From positions 2,209,631 through 2,273,630 of the forward strand of contig NZ_KV440945.1 in assembly GCF_001636345.1 (NCBI RefSeq): a stretch of 64,000 bases of DNA, read 5' to 3'. Source of the DNA: Cytobacillus gottheilii (GTDB taxonomy: Bacteria > Bacillota > Bacilli > Bacillales > Cytobacillaceae). Both the position numbers and the translations under genes were made by a program. Positions within the stretch are counted from its first letter, which is position 1. Every line of letters starts with the position of its first letter. A model generated the notes under the pieces. It was not told where the DNA came from and made no database searches. It was given only the letters and a program-made list of their open reading frames with translations. Of the stretch, positions 9,437 to 18,370 are shown piece after piece.

Positions 9437-10189
9437 ATGAAATTGGTTTCTTGGAACGTAAATGGAATAAGAGCATGTGTTAAAAAAGGTTTTCTAGATT
9501 ATTTTCAAAATGTGGATGCTGATATTTTTTGCATTCAGGAGTCTAAACTGCAGGACGGTCAGATTGAACTGCAGCTAGAAGGATATCATCAATATTGGAA
9601 TTATGCAGAAAGAAAAGGATACTCAGGAACTGCTGTCTTTACAAAAGAAAAGCCGTTATCCGTTTCTTATGGGGTTGGTGAAAACGTTTCTGAAGAGGAA
9701 GGACGAATCATTACCCTCGAATTTAAAGATTTTTATCTTGTCAATGTGTACACGCCAAATTCTAAAAGAGATTTAACACGGCTTTCATATAGACTTGAGT
9801 GGGAAGAAGAAATTCGCAAATATTTAATAGAGTTAAATTCAGTCAAACCTGTTGTGTATTGTGGTGATTTAAATGTTGCACATGCAGAGATCGATTTAAA
9901 AAACGCAAAATCGAATCATGGCAACTCCGGGTTTACCGCAGAGGAACGAAGTAAGATGACAAACTTACTTTCAAGTGGATTTGTTGATTCTTTTCGATAT
10001 ATGTATCCTGACAAAGAAGGAGCATACACATGGTGGTCCTACATGGCGAAAGTAAGAGAACGCAATATTGGCTGGCGTATTGATTATTTTTTAGTATCTG
10101 ATAGCCTTAAAGAGCAAATTATAGATGCTGATATACATTGCGATATTATGGGCAGTGACCATTGTCCCATCATGTTGGAATTATCTTAA
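9437..10189 (+). CDS. exoA: Exodeoxyribonuclease III / AP endonuclease ExoA
   Basis: A 250-residue Mg-dependent endonuclease/exonuclease/phosphatase-fold enzyme that incises abasic sites during base excision repair. Motifs are KLVSWNVNGIRA at the N-terminus, FCIQESKLQ (metal-ligand Glu), YCGDLNVAH, GWRIDYFLVS and the terminal GSDHCPIMLEL with the catalytic Asp-His. The length matches the Bacillus ExoA. A preceding AAGGAG lies about 12 bases from the ATG. Confidence 0.95.
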   Translation: MKLVSWNVNGIRACVKKGFLDYFQNVDADIFCIQESKLQDGQIELQLEGYHQYWNYAERKGYSGTAVFTKEKPLSVSYGVGENVSEEEGRIITLEFKDFYLVNVYTPNSKRDLTRLSYRLEWEEEIRKYLIELNSVKPVVYCGDLNVAHAEIDLKNAKSNHGNSGFTAEERSKMTNLLSSGFVDSFRYMYPDKEGAYTWWSYMAKVRERNIGWRIDYFLVSDSLKEQIIDADIHCDIMGSDHCPIMLELS

Positions 10190-10195
10190 ATAAAG

Positions 10196-10223
10196 GGAAA
10201 GACGTTTCAGGAAGCGTCTTTCC
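10196..10223 (+). terminator. Hairpin after exoA
   Basis: GGAAAGACG (10196-10204) and CGTCTTTCC (10215-10223) form a 9-bp stem with a 10-base loop. It lacks a clean T-run, so it may be a weak terminator or an mRNA-stabilising hairpin. Confidence 0.55.
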
Positions 10224-10304
10224 ACTGTTAATGATTATAGTACATACACCAAGTGAACCGACTATTAAAACACGCTATAGAATATGATATATAAGGAGAA
10301 TGAA

Positions 10305-10610
10305 ATGATGATTAAAGATACAATTGGTCAATTTCGTTTAATGGGATTTATTGAAGGCGCTTCCTTGTTAGTTTTGTTATTCATTGCGATGCCTTTAAAG
10401 TACGCTGCTGGAATTCCAGAGGCAGTGCGGATTGCCGGTTCATTACATGGCCTTTTCTTTATTTTATATCTTTTTGTTATTGCTTTTGTAACAATAAAAA
10501 TAAAATGGTCATTTATTTGGGTTTTTAGTTCGGTAGCGGTAGCATTTATACCATTCGGAAATTTTATTTTAGATCGTTATTTAGTTAAATCCTCTTATCA
10601 TCATCAGTAA
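10305..10610 (+). CDS. DUF3817-type small integral membrane protein
   Basis: About 101 residues with three hydrophobic segments. The opening IGQFRLMGFIEGASLLVLL and the SLHGLFFILY stretch are typical of DUF3817 proteins such as YdzA. Start is placed at ATG 10305 because AAGGAG sits about 7 bases upstream; an in-frame ATG at 10284 has no site. Function is unknown for the family. Confidence 0.75.
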   Translation: MMIKDTIGQFRLMGFIEGASLLVLLFIAMPLKYAAGIPEAVRIAGSLHGLFFILYLFVIAFVTIKIKWSFIWVFSSVAVAFIPFGNFILDRYLVKSSYHHQ

Positions 10611-10619
10611 ATCCTCTTG

Positions 10620-10643
10620 CCACAGTAGTTAACTGTGGTTTTT
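10620..10643 (+). terminator. Terminator after DUF3817 gene
   Basis: CCACAGT (10620-10626) pairs with ACTGTGG (10632-10638) and is followed by TTTTTA. Confidence 0.8.
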
Positions 10644-10764
10644 ATATTTTTAGATCCCCTTCTTCGCAAAAAACCTTCTTTACTATACACAATCGTTGAA
10701 TTAAGAGAATGGAATATAAAGTAATGACTTATAATATCTATATCCAATATATGGAGTGGATAGA

Positions 10765-11493
10765 ATGAATGAAGCAGCTGTCGTAGCGGTGAGATCAATT
10801 ATTGCGTTTGGTTCCCTGTTGATATTCGCCCGTTTTCTCGGCAAACAGCAAGTGAGCCAAATTACTTTCTTTGATTATATATTAGGCATAACAATCGGCT
10901 CAATAGCGGCAAACCTGACGACAGACTTAACGAGTGAAGCTTGGCCGCATTGGATTGGACTTATTACTTGGACCTTTATGGTGTTCATCCTGCAAGTCGT
11001 CACTTTAAAATGGAGAAAAGCCTCTGTTTATTTAGACGGGGAACCAGCCATCGTTATTATGAATGGTAAGATAATGGACGGAGTGATGAAAAAACTTAGA
11101 TATCGAATTTCTGATTTACAAGAGCAACTAAGGGAGAAAGGTGTATTTAATCTCGAGGAGGTTGAGTATGCGATTATCGAGAAAGATGGACAAATCTCGG
11201 TAATGAAAAAAGCAGAATATATGCCGCTGACTGCAGAGGCTGTTCACTTGAAACCCCGTTATAAAGGATTAGGTACGGAGTTAATTTATGATGGTGTTAT
11301 CATTGAAAATAATCTGCAGGCTGTGAATCATTCAAAGAAATGGCTGGAAGAAAAAGTGAAAGAACATGGTTATAAGGATGCCTCAGAAATATTTCTTGCC
11401 ATCCTTGATCCATCTGGTGCGTTTTTTATTGACGGCTATCGGGATCATTTTCAGCATTTTACAGATATAAGTGATTATGAAGGACTTCAATGA
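10765..11493 (+). CDS. DUF421 (YetF-like) membrane protein
   Basis: A protein of about 242 residues with three N-terminal transmembrane segments (about 5-24, 35-52, 59-80) and a soluble C-terminal DUF421 domain. Recognisable are FLGKQQVSQITFFDYILGIT near the N-terminus and YRISDLQEQLREKGVFNLEE followed by VEYAIIEKDGQISVMKK. The ATG at 10765 has GGAG 8 bases upstream; a GTG nine bases earlier is less likely. It is paired with a DUF4363-like gene immediately downstream, a common arrangement in Bacillus. Homologues have been linked to spore-membrane or phospholipid functions, but this one cannot be assigned. Confidence 0.82.
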   Translation: MNEAAVVAVRSIIAFGSLLIFARFLGKQQVSQITFFDYILGITIGSIAANLTTDLTSEAWPHWIGLITWTFMVFILQVVTLKWRKASVYLDGEPAIVIMNGKIMDGVMKKLRYRISDLQEQLREKGVFNLEEVEYAIIEKDGQISVMKKAEYMPLTAEAVHLKPRYKGLGTELIYDGVIIENNLQAVNHSKKWLEEKVKEHGYKDASEIFLAILDPSGAFFIDGYRDHFQHFTDISDYEGLQ

Positions 11494-11494
11494 A

Positions 11495-11863
11495 ATGAAA
11501 CATTTTATTTTATATAAACTGATACCAGTAGTCATTCTCCTCTTCTTTATTGCTATTATGCAGTCAGGTATTATATTAAAGCAGCCATTTTCTAAAGAGG
11601 AAGACATTTTATTTTATATAGAAGCGATTGAGTCAAATATTGTTTCTGAACAATGGGATATAGCATCAGCAGAACTAAAAAATCTAGAAGAAGCATACAG
11701 CAAAGTACAAAAGAGAATACAATATAGTGTTGAGAGAGACGAGCTTGATTCCTTTACGACTTGTATAAAAAAAACAGAAGGATATATTCAGGCTCACGGA
11801 CAAGGCGGTGCTTTGGCTGAATTGAGTGAAGCAAGGAACTTATGGGAAGGCTTAGGGAATTGA
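11495..11863 (+). CDS. DUF4363-like membrane-anchored protein
   Basis: About 122 residues: one N-terminal transmembrane anchor (residues about 5-27) followed by an amphipathic helical, charged domain (AELKNLEEAYSKVQKRIQYS) with coiled-coil character. The ATG at 11495 starts two bases after the DUF421 stop and has GAAGGA upstream, so the pair is probably co-translated. The DUF4363 assignment rests on this partner and overall layout. Function unknown. Confidence 0.7.
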   Translation: MKHFILYKLIPVVILLFFIAIMQSGIILKQPFSKEEDILFYIEAIESNIVSEQWDIASAELKNLEEAYSKVQKRIQYSVERDELDSFTTCIKKTEGYIQAHGQGGALAELSEARNLWEGLGN

Positions 11864-11969
11864 GTTGATTGCTGTCTTCTTAAAATATAGCGAAAAACAT
11901 AAAGCATTAAAGCAATTTTGAATTACTGCGAGTTAGAATGTACTGATTTCATTTGTTGCAAGGCAAGAT

Positions 11970-12019
11970 AAAAGCCTGGAGATCTCTGTAATTAAACAGA
12001 ATTTCACTGGGCCTTTTTG
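11970..12019 (+). terminator. Possible imperfect terminator
   Basis: AAAAGCC at 11970 and GGGCCTTTTTG ending near 12019 can pair with an inner CTGT/ACAG stem. The structure is imperfect but ends in a T-run. It lies 100 bases after the DUF4363-like gene. Confidence 0.4.
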
Positions 12020-12269
12020 TTTTTCAGAAAAAATGAAAGTCCTTTAAAAAGTAAAAAGCTCATTCTGCAGGTTAAAAATAGGAAAGAATTCTGATAAAGT
12101 TATTTGTTGGGACCAGTAATCATATATTATTTATGAAAAAACTAAATGTCCATGAAAAATAAAAATAAAGGACATTGATAATTTTTGTCGAATTGATTAC
12201 GAGCTGATCAATTGATACTTAAGTTAGAAGTAGAGGGTAGGTCATTATAACTGGGGTTGGTGAAACATA
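12020..12269 (+). promoter_or_regulatory. Intergenic region with inverted repeat upstream of RDD gene
   Basis: No coding sequence is seen here. The only clear structure is AATTGAT (12191-12197), nine bases, ATCAATT (12207-12213), a candidate operator about 57 bases before the RDD-family start. Confidence 0.4.
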
Positions 12270-12704
12270 ATGAATGACGAACATGATTTTAGAGAACATG
12301 CTGGATTTTGGATCAGACTTGGAGCTGTACTTCTTGATGGTCTAATTATTCATATTCCAATTGCAATAATTTTCTTCTTAATAACAGGAGACATTAACAC
12401 GGAGTGGATGGATACATGGGTATATACACTTCTCAATGAAGCTTATTTAACGATTGTGCCAGTGTTATGGGGCGGATATGTTATTGGAAAAAGAATTTGC
12501 GGAATACGAATAAAACGAATAGATGGAAAAAAGCTGACATTGCTTACGATGATTTTACGTGAAGTGATAGGATTATATCTGCTTTCTATGGTCACATTTA
12601 GGATTTCGATGATTGTCAGCGCAATCATGGTAGGGGCAGGGAAACAAAAACGAGGTTTGCATGATTTAATCGCAGGCACATATGTAGCTCGCAACAATTA
12701 TTGA
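12270..12704 (+). CDS. RDD-family membrane protein
   Basis: 144 residues. The RDD landmarks are GFWIRLGAVLLDGLIIHIP (Arg and Asp of the first segment), the central GYVIGKRICGIRIKRIDGKK and the terminal QKRGLHDLIAGTYV with Arg and Asp. Three to four transmembrane segments are predicted. RDD proteins are poorly understood; some take part in Na+/H+ exchange. The gene is monocistronic with a strong bidirectional terminator after it. The ATG follows GGGGTTGG, a weak site. Confidence 0.85.
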   Translation: MNDEHDFREHAGFWIRLGAVLLDGLIIHIPIAIIFFLITGDINTEWMDTWVYTLLNEAYLTIVPVLWGGYVIGKRICGIRIKRIDGKKLTLLTMILREVIGLYLLSMVTFRISMIVSAIMVGAGKQKRGLHDLIAGTYVARNNY

Positions 12705-12725
12705 CATTAAAGAATTGATAATAAG

Positions 12726-12776
12726 AAAAAGCCAGATAGTAACGACCATCTAATGGTGTTATCTATCTGGCTTTTT
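12726..12776 (+). terminator. Bidirectional terminator between RDD gene and AI-2E-type gene
   Basis: AAAAAGCCAGATAG (12726-12739) pairs with CTATCTGGCTTTTT (12763-12776). It serves the convergent genes on both sides. Confidence 0.87.
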
Positions 12777-12796
12777 GTTTTGAACCTAATCAATCA

Positions 12797-13825
12797 TCAC
12801 TGTACGATTTTTGGAGGTTTTTTATCTCGCACTTCTTGAACTTCTAAAACATCTAACAAGAATACAAATACCGGAATTCCGACAATCAGTCCCCAGACAC
12901 CAAAGAAATGCTCAGAGAAGATCAGTACGATAAATGTATAAAAAACAGGTAAATCTGTTTTTGATGACATAAGCTTAGGGTTTAAAATATAAGCTTCAAT
13001 CGCATGGATAATCATAATGACGATCAAGATATAGATCACATGCATAATTCCGCCAACCGTGTAAGCAATCGTACATAGCGGGAATAAAGATATGATCACT
13101 CCTGCAACTGGGATTAATCCAAGGAAGAAGATTAAAATGGACAAGCCCATTAGATGTGGAAAATCCATAATCCAAAGTGCAAAAGTAGTAAGTACACAGT
13201 TTACAGTTGCAATAATAAATTGGGCCTCAATTACTTTACCAAACGTTTTGACAAATTTTGAACCAAAAAAAGCAATTTCATTATAAAATGCGCTTACTTT
13301 GCTGCTCTTAAACTTCTTTGTAAACTGGACTAGTTTTGGCTTTTCTATTAGGAAGAATAAGCTTAAAATTAATGAAATCATGATGTGCATTCCAATTTTG
13401 CTAACGTCAGAGAAGTACTTCAGCAAGAAGGTAAATCCTTGTTCCAGATAGCTTGTAATTTCGTTTCTGGCCAGCATTTCTGTTAAGTAGTTCAAAATTG
13501 GATTATCATGCTTTTGAGTAAAGAACAGCTCAAGCTGATTAACAAGCTGAGAAATCTCAAAGATGATTACAGGCAGGTATTTAACAATACCGACTGAAAG
13601 CAGTCCGATAATGGACATATAAAGTATTAAAACTGTAACAGTACGGTTGATATTTACTCTTTTCTGAACTAAATTCACTAATCTGTCCATAAGAAACGAG
13701 AGTATAAACGTAAGCAATATGACATTAATCATGCTTTTTAGTAAAAACAAAGCAACAACAAGAATGCCAAATATGATAAACCTTTTCAACCCGTTATTCT
13801 CAACCCATGCTTTAAATGTATTCAT
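12797..13825 (-). CDS. AI-2E family (PerM/YdiK-like) membrane permease
   Basis: 342 residues with seven to eight hydrophobic segments: a closely spaced N-terminal pair, a long amphipathic middle (VNQLELFFTQKHDNP) and a C-terminal cluster. LSILIFFLGLIPVAGVIISL is the family signature stretch, followed by LNPKLMSSKTDLP, the conserved NP motif of AI-2E transporters. Members export autoinducer-2 or act as Na+/H+ antiporters; the substrate here is unknown. It is monocistronic. It starts with ATG at 13825; no good AGGAGG site is seen, only GGGGGAAAACAAC upstream. Confidence 0.85.
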   Translation of the reverse strand: MNTFKAWVENNGLKRFIIFGILVVALFLLKSMINVILLTFILSFLMDRLVNLVQKRVNINRTVTVLILYMSIIGLLSVGIVKYLPVIIFEISQLVNQLELFFTQKHDNPILNYLTEMLARNEITSYLEQGFTFLLKYFSDVSKIGMHIMISLILSLFFLIEKPKLVQFTKKFKSSKVSAFYNEIAFFGSKFVKTFGKVIEAQFIIATVNCVLTTFALWIMDFPHLMGLSILIFFLGLIPVAGVIISLFPLCTIAYTVGGIMHVIYILIVIMIIHAIEAYILNPKLMSSKTDLPVFYTFIVLIFSEHFFGVWGLIVGIPVFVFLLDVLEVQEVRDKKPPKIVQ

Positions 13826-14196
13826 TAATGTTGTTTTCCCCCAGTGCAGATAAGATCCCCTTTTAAAAGTTATGAAAGTGTTATCTTTTTATTCATCATA
13901 GCACAACTTGCTCATTACTTCTCAAGAGATGTCTCAACAATATAAAGATTGTTAATATTATTTTATATTATTTTTAATTGTTTTCAAATGCAAAAGTGTG
14001 ATGTCAGAAAAAAAAACTAGAGAATTAGTACTAAATACATGAACGACAAAGCTAGATGAAATGAATTCATGAAACATCGCTAGAGTAATCTTTGAACTAG
14101 TTTAAAGGTGAAGTGTATTTTTTTTATAGATGAGTTTATTTTAAAAAGCTTGCTGCTTACAATTGTTAGTTAACAGAATCTTTTAGCAATCTGGCT

Positions 14197-14317
14197 GTTA
14201 ATTGGAACGGAAGGGTGCGATACTGCTGCGGAGACGAGTGGGAGGCGAGCACGCAAGAGGCGAGTAGGCTCAGCACCAGCCTCGCCGGAAAGCGAGTACC
14301 CAGGAGTGGAAATCATT
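14197..14317. repeat. Degenerate copy of a dispersed Bacillaceae palindromic repeat
   Basis: This 121-bp stretch lies in the otherwise empty 13826-14507 interval. It starts GTTAATTGGAACGGAAGG, has a GC-rich core with GGAGACGAGTGGGAGGCG, and ends GGAAAGCGAGTACCCAGG then AGTGGAAATCATT. I recognise this pattern (GTTGATTGGAGC...GGAAAGCGAGT...GGAGCGGAAATCAAC) as a dispersed intergenic element common in Bacillaceae genomes. It is much more GC-rich than its AT-rich surroundings. Several positions differ from the form I remember, so the copy looks decayed. The rest of the interval holds only the potA promoter region. Confidence 0.7.
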
Positions 14318-14507
14318 TAAAAAATCTCATTATAAGTGACATAGTTTGCGATATTAAATAATAATCAATTATTTGTCAAGTTTTTTACGATCCTTATTGA
14401 TATTAACGCTTTATTAAACTAAAATATGATATTAGTATGATTGTTGAACATTGTCATTTATTGAAGAAACAGCAATCATGAATTATTTATATAAAAAGGA
14501 GAAATAA

Positions 14508-15608
14508 ATGGGAGAGAATACGATAATTCGTTTTGAACATGTGACAAAACAGTATGATGACGATTCTCCTGTTCTGCAGGATGTGTCTTTTGAAATTGAA
14601 AAAGGAAAGTTTTATACACTGCTTGGTCCGTCTGGCTGTGGAAAAACAACTGTTCTTAAGCTAATTGCCGGCTTTATTGAGCCAACAAAAGGCAATATTT
14701 ATTTTAATGGCAAGGTTATTAACAATTTGCCTGCAAATAAACGTCAAGTTAATACTGTTTTTCAGGACTATGCTTTATTTCCACATTTAAATGTGTTTGA
14801 GAATATAGCGTTTGGATTAAGAATTAAGAAAATCAAAAATGATGAAATTACACGTAAAGTAAAAGAAGCTTTAAAGTTCGTCAACTTAGAAGGCTATGAG
14901 AATCGCGAAATTAAAGAAATGTCAGGCGGTCAGCGGCAGCGTGTTGCCATCGCGCGTGCTATCGTAAATGAGCCCGAAGTGATCCTTCTGGATGAACCAC
15001 TCTCAGCACTTGATTTGAAGCTTAGAACGGAAATGCAGTATGAGCTGCGCGAATTACAGCGGAACTTAGGCATTACCTTCATTTTTGTAACTCATGACCA
15101 AGAAGAAGCATTGGCTATGTCTGATGAAATATTTGTTCTTAATGGCGGTAAAATTGAGCAAAGCGGCACACCTACAGATATTTATGATGAACCAATTAAC
15201 CGGTTTGTTGCAGACTTTATTGGGGAATCGAACATCGTCTCCGGAACAATGCTGGAAGACTATGTTGTAAAATTCACTGGAAAAACCTTCGATTGTGTGG
15301 ATGCTGGGTTTAATAAATCGGAAGATGTTGATGTTGTCATCAGACCAGAGGATCTTGAGATCACACTCCCGGAAAAAGGGAAGCTGCAGGTTAAAGTTGA
15401 TTCACAGTTATTTAGAGGTGTACACTACGAAATCAGCTGCTATGATTCAGAAGGAAACGAATGGCTTGTTCATTCAACAAAGAAGGCCATTGTTGGAGAG
15501 GAAATAGGGTTATTTTTTGAACCAGAGGCCATTCATGTCATGAGACATGGTGAAACAGAAGAAGAATTTGATAAGCGTCTGGAAGCTTACGAAGAGGTAA
15601 ACGGATGA
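14508..15608 (+). CDS. potA: Spermidine/putrescine ABC transporter ATP-binding protein
   Basis: 366 residues: ABC domain with Walker [10 protein letters not shown] (about 39-47), Q-loop [20 protein letters not shown], signature [14 protein letters not shown] (about 138-151), Walker [14 protein letters not shown] and the switch [15 protein letters not shown]-terminal TOBE domain ([10 protein letters not shown]) follows. It drives polyamine uptake with PotBC and PotD. It is the first gene of a tightly packed operon; its stop overlaps potB by four bases. ATG at 14508 follows AAAAGGAG. Confidence 0.95.
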   Translation: MGENTIIRFEHVTKQYDDDSPVLQDVSFEIEKGKFYTLLGPSGCGKTTVLKLIAGFIEPTKGNIYFNGKVINNLPANKRQVNTVFQDYALFPHLNVFENIAFGLRIKKIKNDEITRKVKEALKFVNLEGYENREIKEMSGGQRQRVAIARAIVNEPEVILLDEPLSALDLKLRTEMQYELRELQRNLGITFIFVTHDQEEALAMSDEIFVLNGGKIEQSGTPTDIYDEPINRFVADFIGESNIVSGTMLEDYVVKFTGKTFDCVDAGFNKSEDVDVVIRPEDLEITLPEKGKLQVKVDSQLFRGVHYEISCYDSEGNEWLVHSTKKAIVGEEIGLFFEPEAIHVMRHGETEEEFDKRLEAYEEVNG

Positions 15609-16408
15609 AGAACAGATCACGTAATTTCTACCTGATTCCTTATGTGATTTGGATCGCACTGTTTGTCATTGCACCTCTGTTTCTGGTCTTATATTATTCT
15701 TTTTTCAATATAGAAGGAGAATTTACGCTTTCTAACTATCAGAAATTCTTTACGCCAGTCTACTTAAAAATGACCTTCAGTTCATTTTGGTATGCGTTCC
15801 TTATCACTTTATTTACTTTATTAATCGCATATCCAACTGCCTATTTACTGACTAAGACAAAGCATAAGCAGCTTTGGCTGCTGTTAATTATTGTTCCTTC
15901 CTGGATCAATCTTCTTTTGAAAGCTTATGCTTTCTTAGGGATCTTTGGAACATATGGGGCAGCAAACAGTATCTTAGAAGTGATTGGAATTGGAAGCCAG
16001 CAAATACTCTTTACTGACTTTAGTTTTATTTTCGTTTCGGTATATATATTCCTGCCATTCATGATCTTGCCGATTTTTAATGCGCTGGATGAATTAAATC
16101 CATCTTTGCTGTATGCATCAAGTGATCTTGGTGCCTCACAATGGACAACATTTACACGTGTTATTTTCCCATTAACATTAGATGGAGTAAAAGCAGGCTG
16201 CCAAATCGTCTTTATTCCTGCACTATCACTATTCATGCTGACTAGACTGATTGCAGGAAACCGTGTCATTACGCTTGGAACTGCGATAGAACAGCATTTC
16301 CTTGTAACGCAAGACTGGGGCATGGGGTCAACCATTGCTGTGTTTTTAATTTTGGCTATGGTGCTCATTATGATCTTTACGGGTACTAGGAAAAAGGGGG
16401 TACTCTAA
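15605..16408 (+). CDS. potB: Spermidine/putrescine ABC transporter permease PotB
   Basis: 267 residues with six transmembrane segments and the BPD_transp_1 EAA loop [19 protein letters not shown] (about residues 176-194). The N-terminal [20 protein letters not shown] is typical of PotB. It forms the membrane channel with PotC. Its ATG overlaps the potA stop; potC starts one base after its stop. Confidence 0.93.
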   Translation: MKNRSRNFYLIPYVIWIALFVIAPLFLVLYYSFFNIEGEFTLSNYQKFFTPVYLKMTFSSFWYAFLITLFTLLIAYPTAYLLTKTKHKQLWLLLIIVPSWINLLLKAYAFLGIFGTYGAANSILEVIGIGSQQILFTDFSFIFVSVYIFLPFMILPIFNALDELNPSLLYASSDLGASQWTTFTRVIFPLTLDGVKAGCQIVFIPALSLFMLTRLIAGNRVITLGTAIEQHFLVTQDWGMGSTIAVFLILAMVLIMIFTGTRKKGVL

Positions 16409-16409
16409 A

Positions 16410-17213
16410 ATGAAAAAGAATTCAATCTTATCAAAAGTGTATTTGGTTTTAATTTTTTTCATTTTGTATGGACCTATTTTCTATTTAATTTTCTACTCGT
16501 TTAACAGCGGTGGGACCATGTACCAATTTGAAGGCTTTACACTTAACTGGTACAGGGAGTTATTCCAGGATACCAGGTTGCTTACAATTGTATTAAATAC
16601 TGTCATAATTGCATTATTGTCAGCTACCGTGTCTACCATTCTTGGTGTCGCAGGTGCTTTAGCTATTTTATATGCAAGAAAAAGAAGAGTTAAAAATACA
16701 CTTCTTTCTTTAAACAATGTATTAATTGTTAGTCCTGACGTTATCATTGGTGCTTCGTTCCTGATCCTCTTTACTATGATCGGCATTAAACTCGGGTTCA
16801 TTTCAGTTCTTCTTGCGCATATTGCATTTAGTGTGCCAATTGTTGTTTTAATGGTGCTGCCAAAACTGGAAGAAATGAGTGAATCGATGATTTATGCTGC
16901 ATTAGATCTTGGAGCAAGTCGATTTGATGTTCTGACTAAGGTCATTCTGCCATACATTACACCAGGTATTTTTGCAGGGTTCTTTATGGCATTGACGTAT
17001 TCTTTAGATGATTTTGCGGTTACCTTTTTCGTTACAGGAAACGGATTTACAACTCTATCTGTGGAAATATATTCATTGGCAAGACGAGGTGTATCTCTAA
17101 ATATTAATGCACTTTCTGCTTTATTATTTGTTTTCACCATGCTTCTTGTAGTTGGCTATTACTTTATTACGAAAAAAAGTGAAAAGCCTCGCGGTATGGG
17201 GGTGAGACAGTGA
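16410..17213 (+). CDS. potC: Spermidine/putrescine ABC transporter permease PotC
   Basis: 267 residues, six transmembrane segments, EAA loop AALDLGASRFDVLTKVILPY (about 168-187). The TYSLDDFAVTFFVTGNG stretch is characteristic of PotC. It lies one base after potB and its last bases overlap the GTG start of potD. The site GGGGG upstream of the ATG is close to the preferred spacing. Confidence 0.93.
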   Translation: MKKNSILSKVYLVLIFFILYGPIFYLIFYSFNSGGTMYQFEGFTLNWYRELFQDTRLLTIVLNTVIIALLSATVSTILGVAGALAILYARKRRVKNTLLSLNNVLIVSPDVIIGASFLILFTMIGIKLGFISVLLAHIAFSVPIVVLMVLPKLEEMSESMIYAALDLGASRFDVLTKVILPYITPGIFAGFFMALTYSLDDFAVTFFVTGNGFTTLSVEIYSLARRGVSLNINALSALLFVFTMLLVVGYYFITKKSEKPRGMGVRQ

Positions 17214-18289
17214 AACAGCTAGTTAGAGCTTTTGTTGCGGTACTTGCGATTTCATTTATACTGTTATATATCGTTAATCGATTAAATTCTGCACAAGGTT
17301 TAACGGAAGGGAATGTACTGACTGTTTTTAACTGGGGAGATTATATTGATGCTGAGCTGATCGACAAGTTTGGAGAAGAAACAGGCATTAAAGTAATATA
17401 TGAGACGTTTGATTCCAATGAGGCCATGCTAACAAAGATTCAGCAGGGCGGTACTACTTACGATATTGCTGTTCCTTCTGAATATACGATTGAAAAAATG
17501 AAAGAAGAAGATTTGCTTTTGCCTGTGGATCATAGTAAGATTCCAAACTTAAAAAATATAGATGAACGTTTTATGGATCTTTCTTTCGACCCTGGCAATG
17601 AGTATTCTATTCCATATTTCTGGGGCACAGTAGGAATTGTGTATAATACAGATATGCTTGAAGAGAAAGGAATGACTCTTACAAGCTGGAATGATCTGTG
17701 GGATCCGCGTTTAAAAAATGAAATCCTTCTTATCGATGGTGCCAGGGAAATCATGGGTATGGGCTTAAATAGCCTGCATTATTCATTAAATGATAAAAAT
17801 GATGACCATTTGATGGAAGCAAAAGAAAAATTGGACTCCTTAACACCAAATATAAAAGCAATCGTTGGGGATGAAATCAGACTGCTGATGGAAAACGATG
17901 AAGCAAGCATTGGCCTTGTTTGGTCAGGTGTAGCTGCAGAGCTTATGTGGGAGAAAGATAATTTAGAATATGTTGTGCCTGAAGAGGGTTCTAACCTGTG
18001 GTTTGATAATATGGTTATTCCGAAAACAGCTAAGAATATTGATGGTGCACATCAGTTTATGAACTTTATCCTGGATGCTGAAAACGCAGCTCAGAATACC
18101 GAATATGTTGGATATTCAACACCAAACAAAGCAGCAGTTGCTTTGCTTGATGAAGAAATTGTAGGAGACGAGCGCTTCTATCCAGATGAGGAAATGACAG
18201 CCAGATTAGAGGTTTATGAAAATCTGGGACCTAGATTGCTATCTCGCTATAATGATCTGTTTCTTGAATTCAAAATGCATAGGAAATAA
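17210..18289 (+). CDS. potD: Spermidine/putrescine-binding protein PotD, membrane-anchored form
   Basis: A 359-residue extracellular solute-binding protein (SBP_bac family). Polyamine-binding landmarks are TVFNWGDYIDAELIDKFGEE near the N-terminus, PSEYTIEKM, IPYFWGTVGIVYNT and VYENLGPRLLSRYNDLFLEF. The N-terminus has one hydrophobic segment (about residues 8-24) but no lipobox cysteine, so it appears anchored by an uncleaved helix or a classical signal peptide rather than by lipid. GTG start with GGGGGTGAG upstream; last gene of the operon. Confidence 0.92.
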   Translation: MKQLVRAFVAVLAISFILLYIVNRLNSAQGLTEGNVLTVFNWGDYIDAELIDKFGEETGIKVIYETFDSNEAMLTKIQQGGTTYDIAVPSEYTIEKMKEEDLLLPVDHSKIPNLKNIDERFMDLSFDPGNEYSIPYFWGTVGIVYNTDMLEEKGMTLTSWNDLWDPRLKNEILLIDGAREIMGMGLNSLHYSLNDKNDDHLMEAKEKLDSLTPNIKAIVGDEIRLLMENDEASIGLVWSGVAAELMWEKDNLEYVVPEEGSNLWFDNMVIPKTAKNIDGAHQFMNFILDAENAAQNTEYVGYSTPNKAAVALLDEEIVGDERFYPDEEMTARLEVYENLGPRLLSRYNDLFLEFKMHRK

Positions 18290-18296
18290 TGAAATG

Positions 18297-18327
18297 ATAG
18301 CCGATCCTAAATAATAGGGTCGGCTAT
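18297..18327 (+). terminator. Hairpin after potABCD
   Basis: ATAGCCGATCCTA (18297-18309) pairs with TAGGGTCGGCTAT (18315-18327), 13 bp with one wobble. Only a weak T-run follows, so termination may be partial. Confidence 0.6.
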
Positions 18328-18370
18328 TAACACAATATAGATAGTATAGAGAAAAAGGTGGGTTCGTTCA

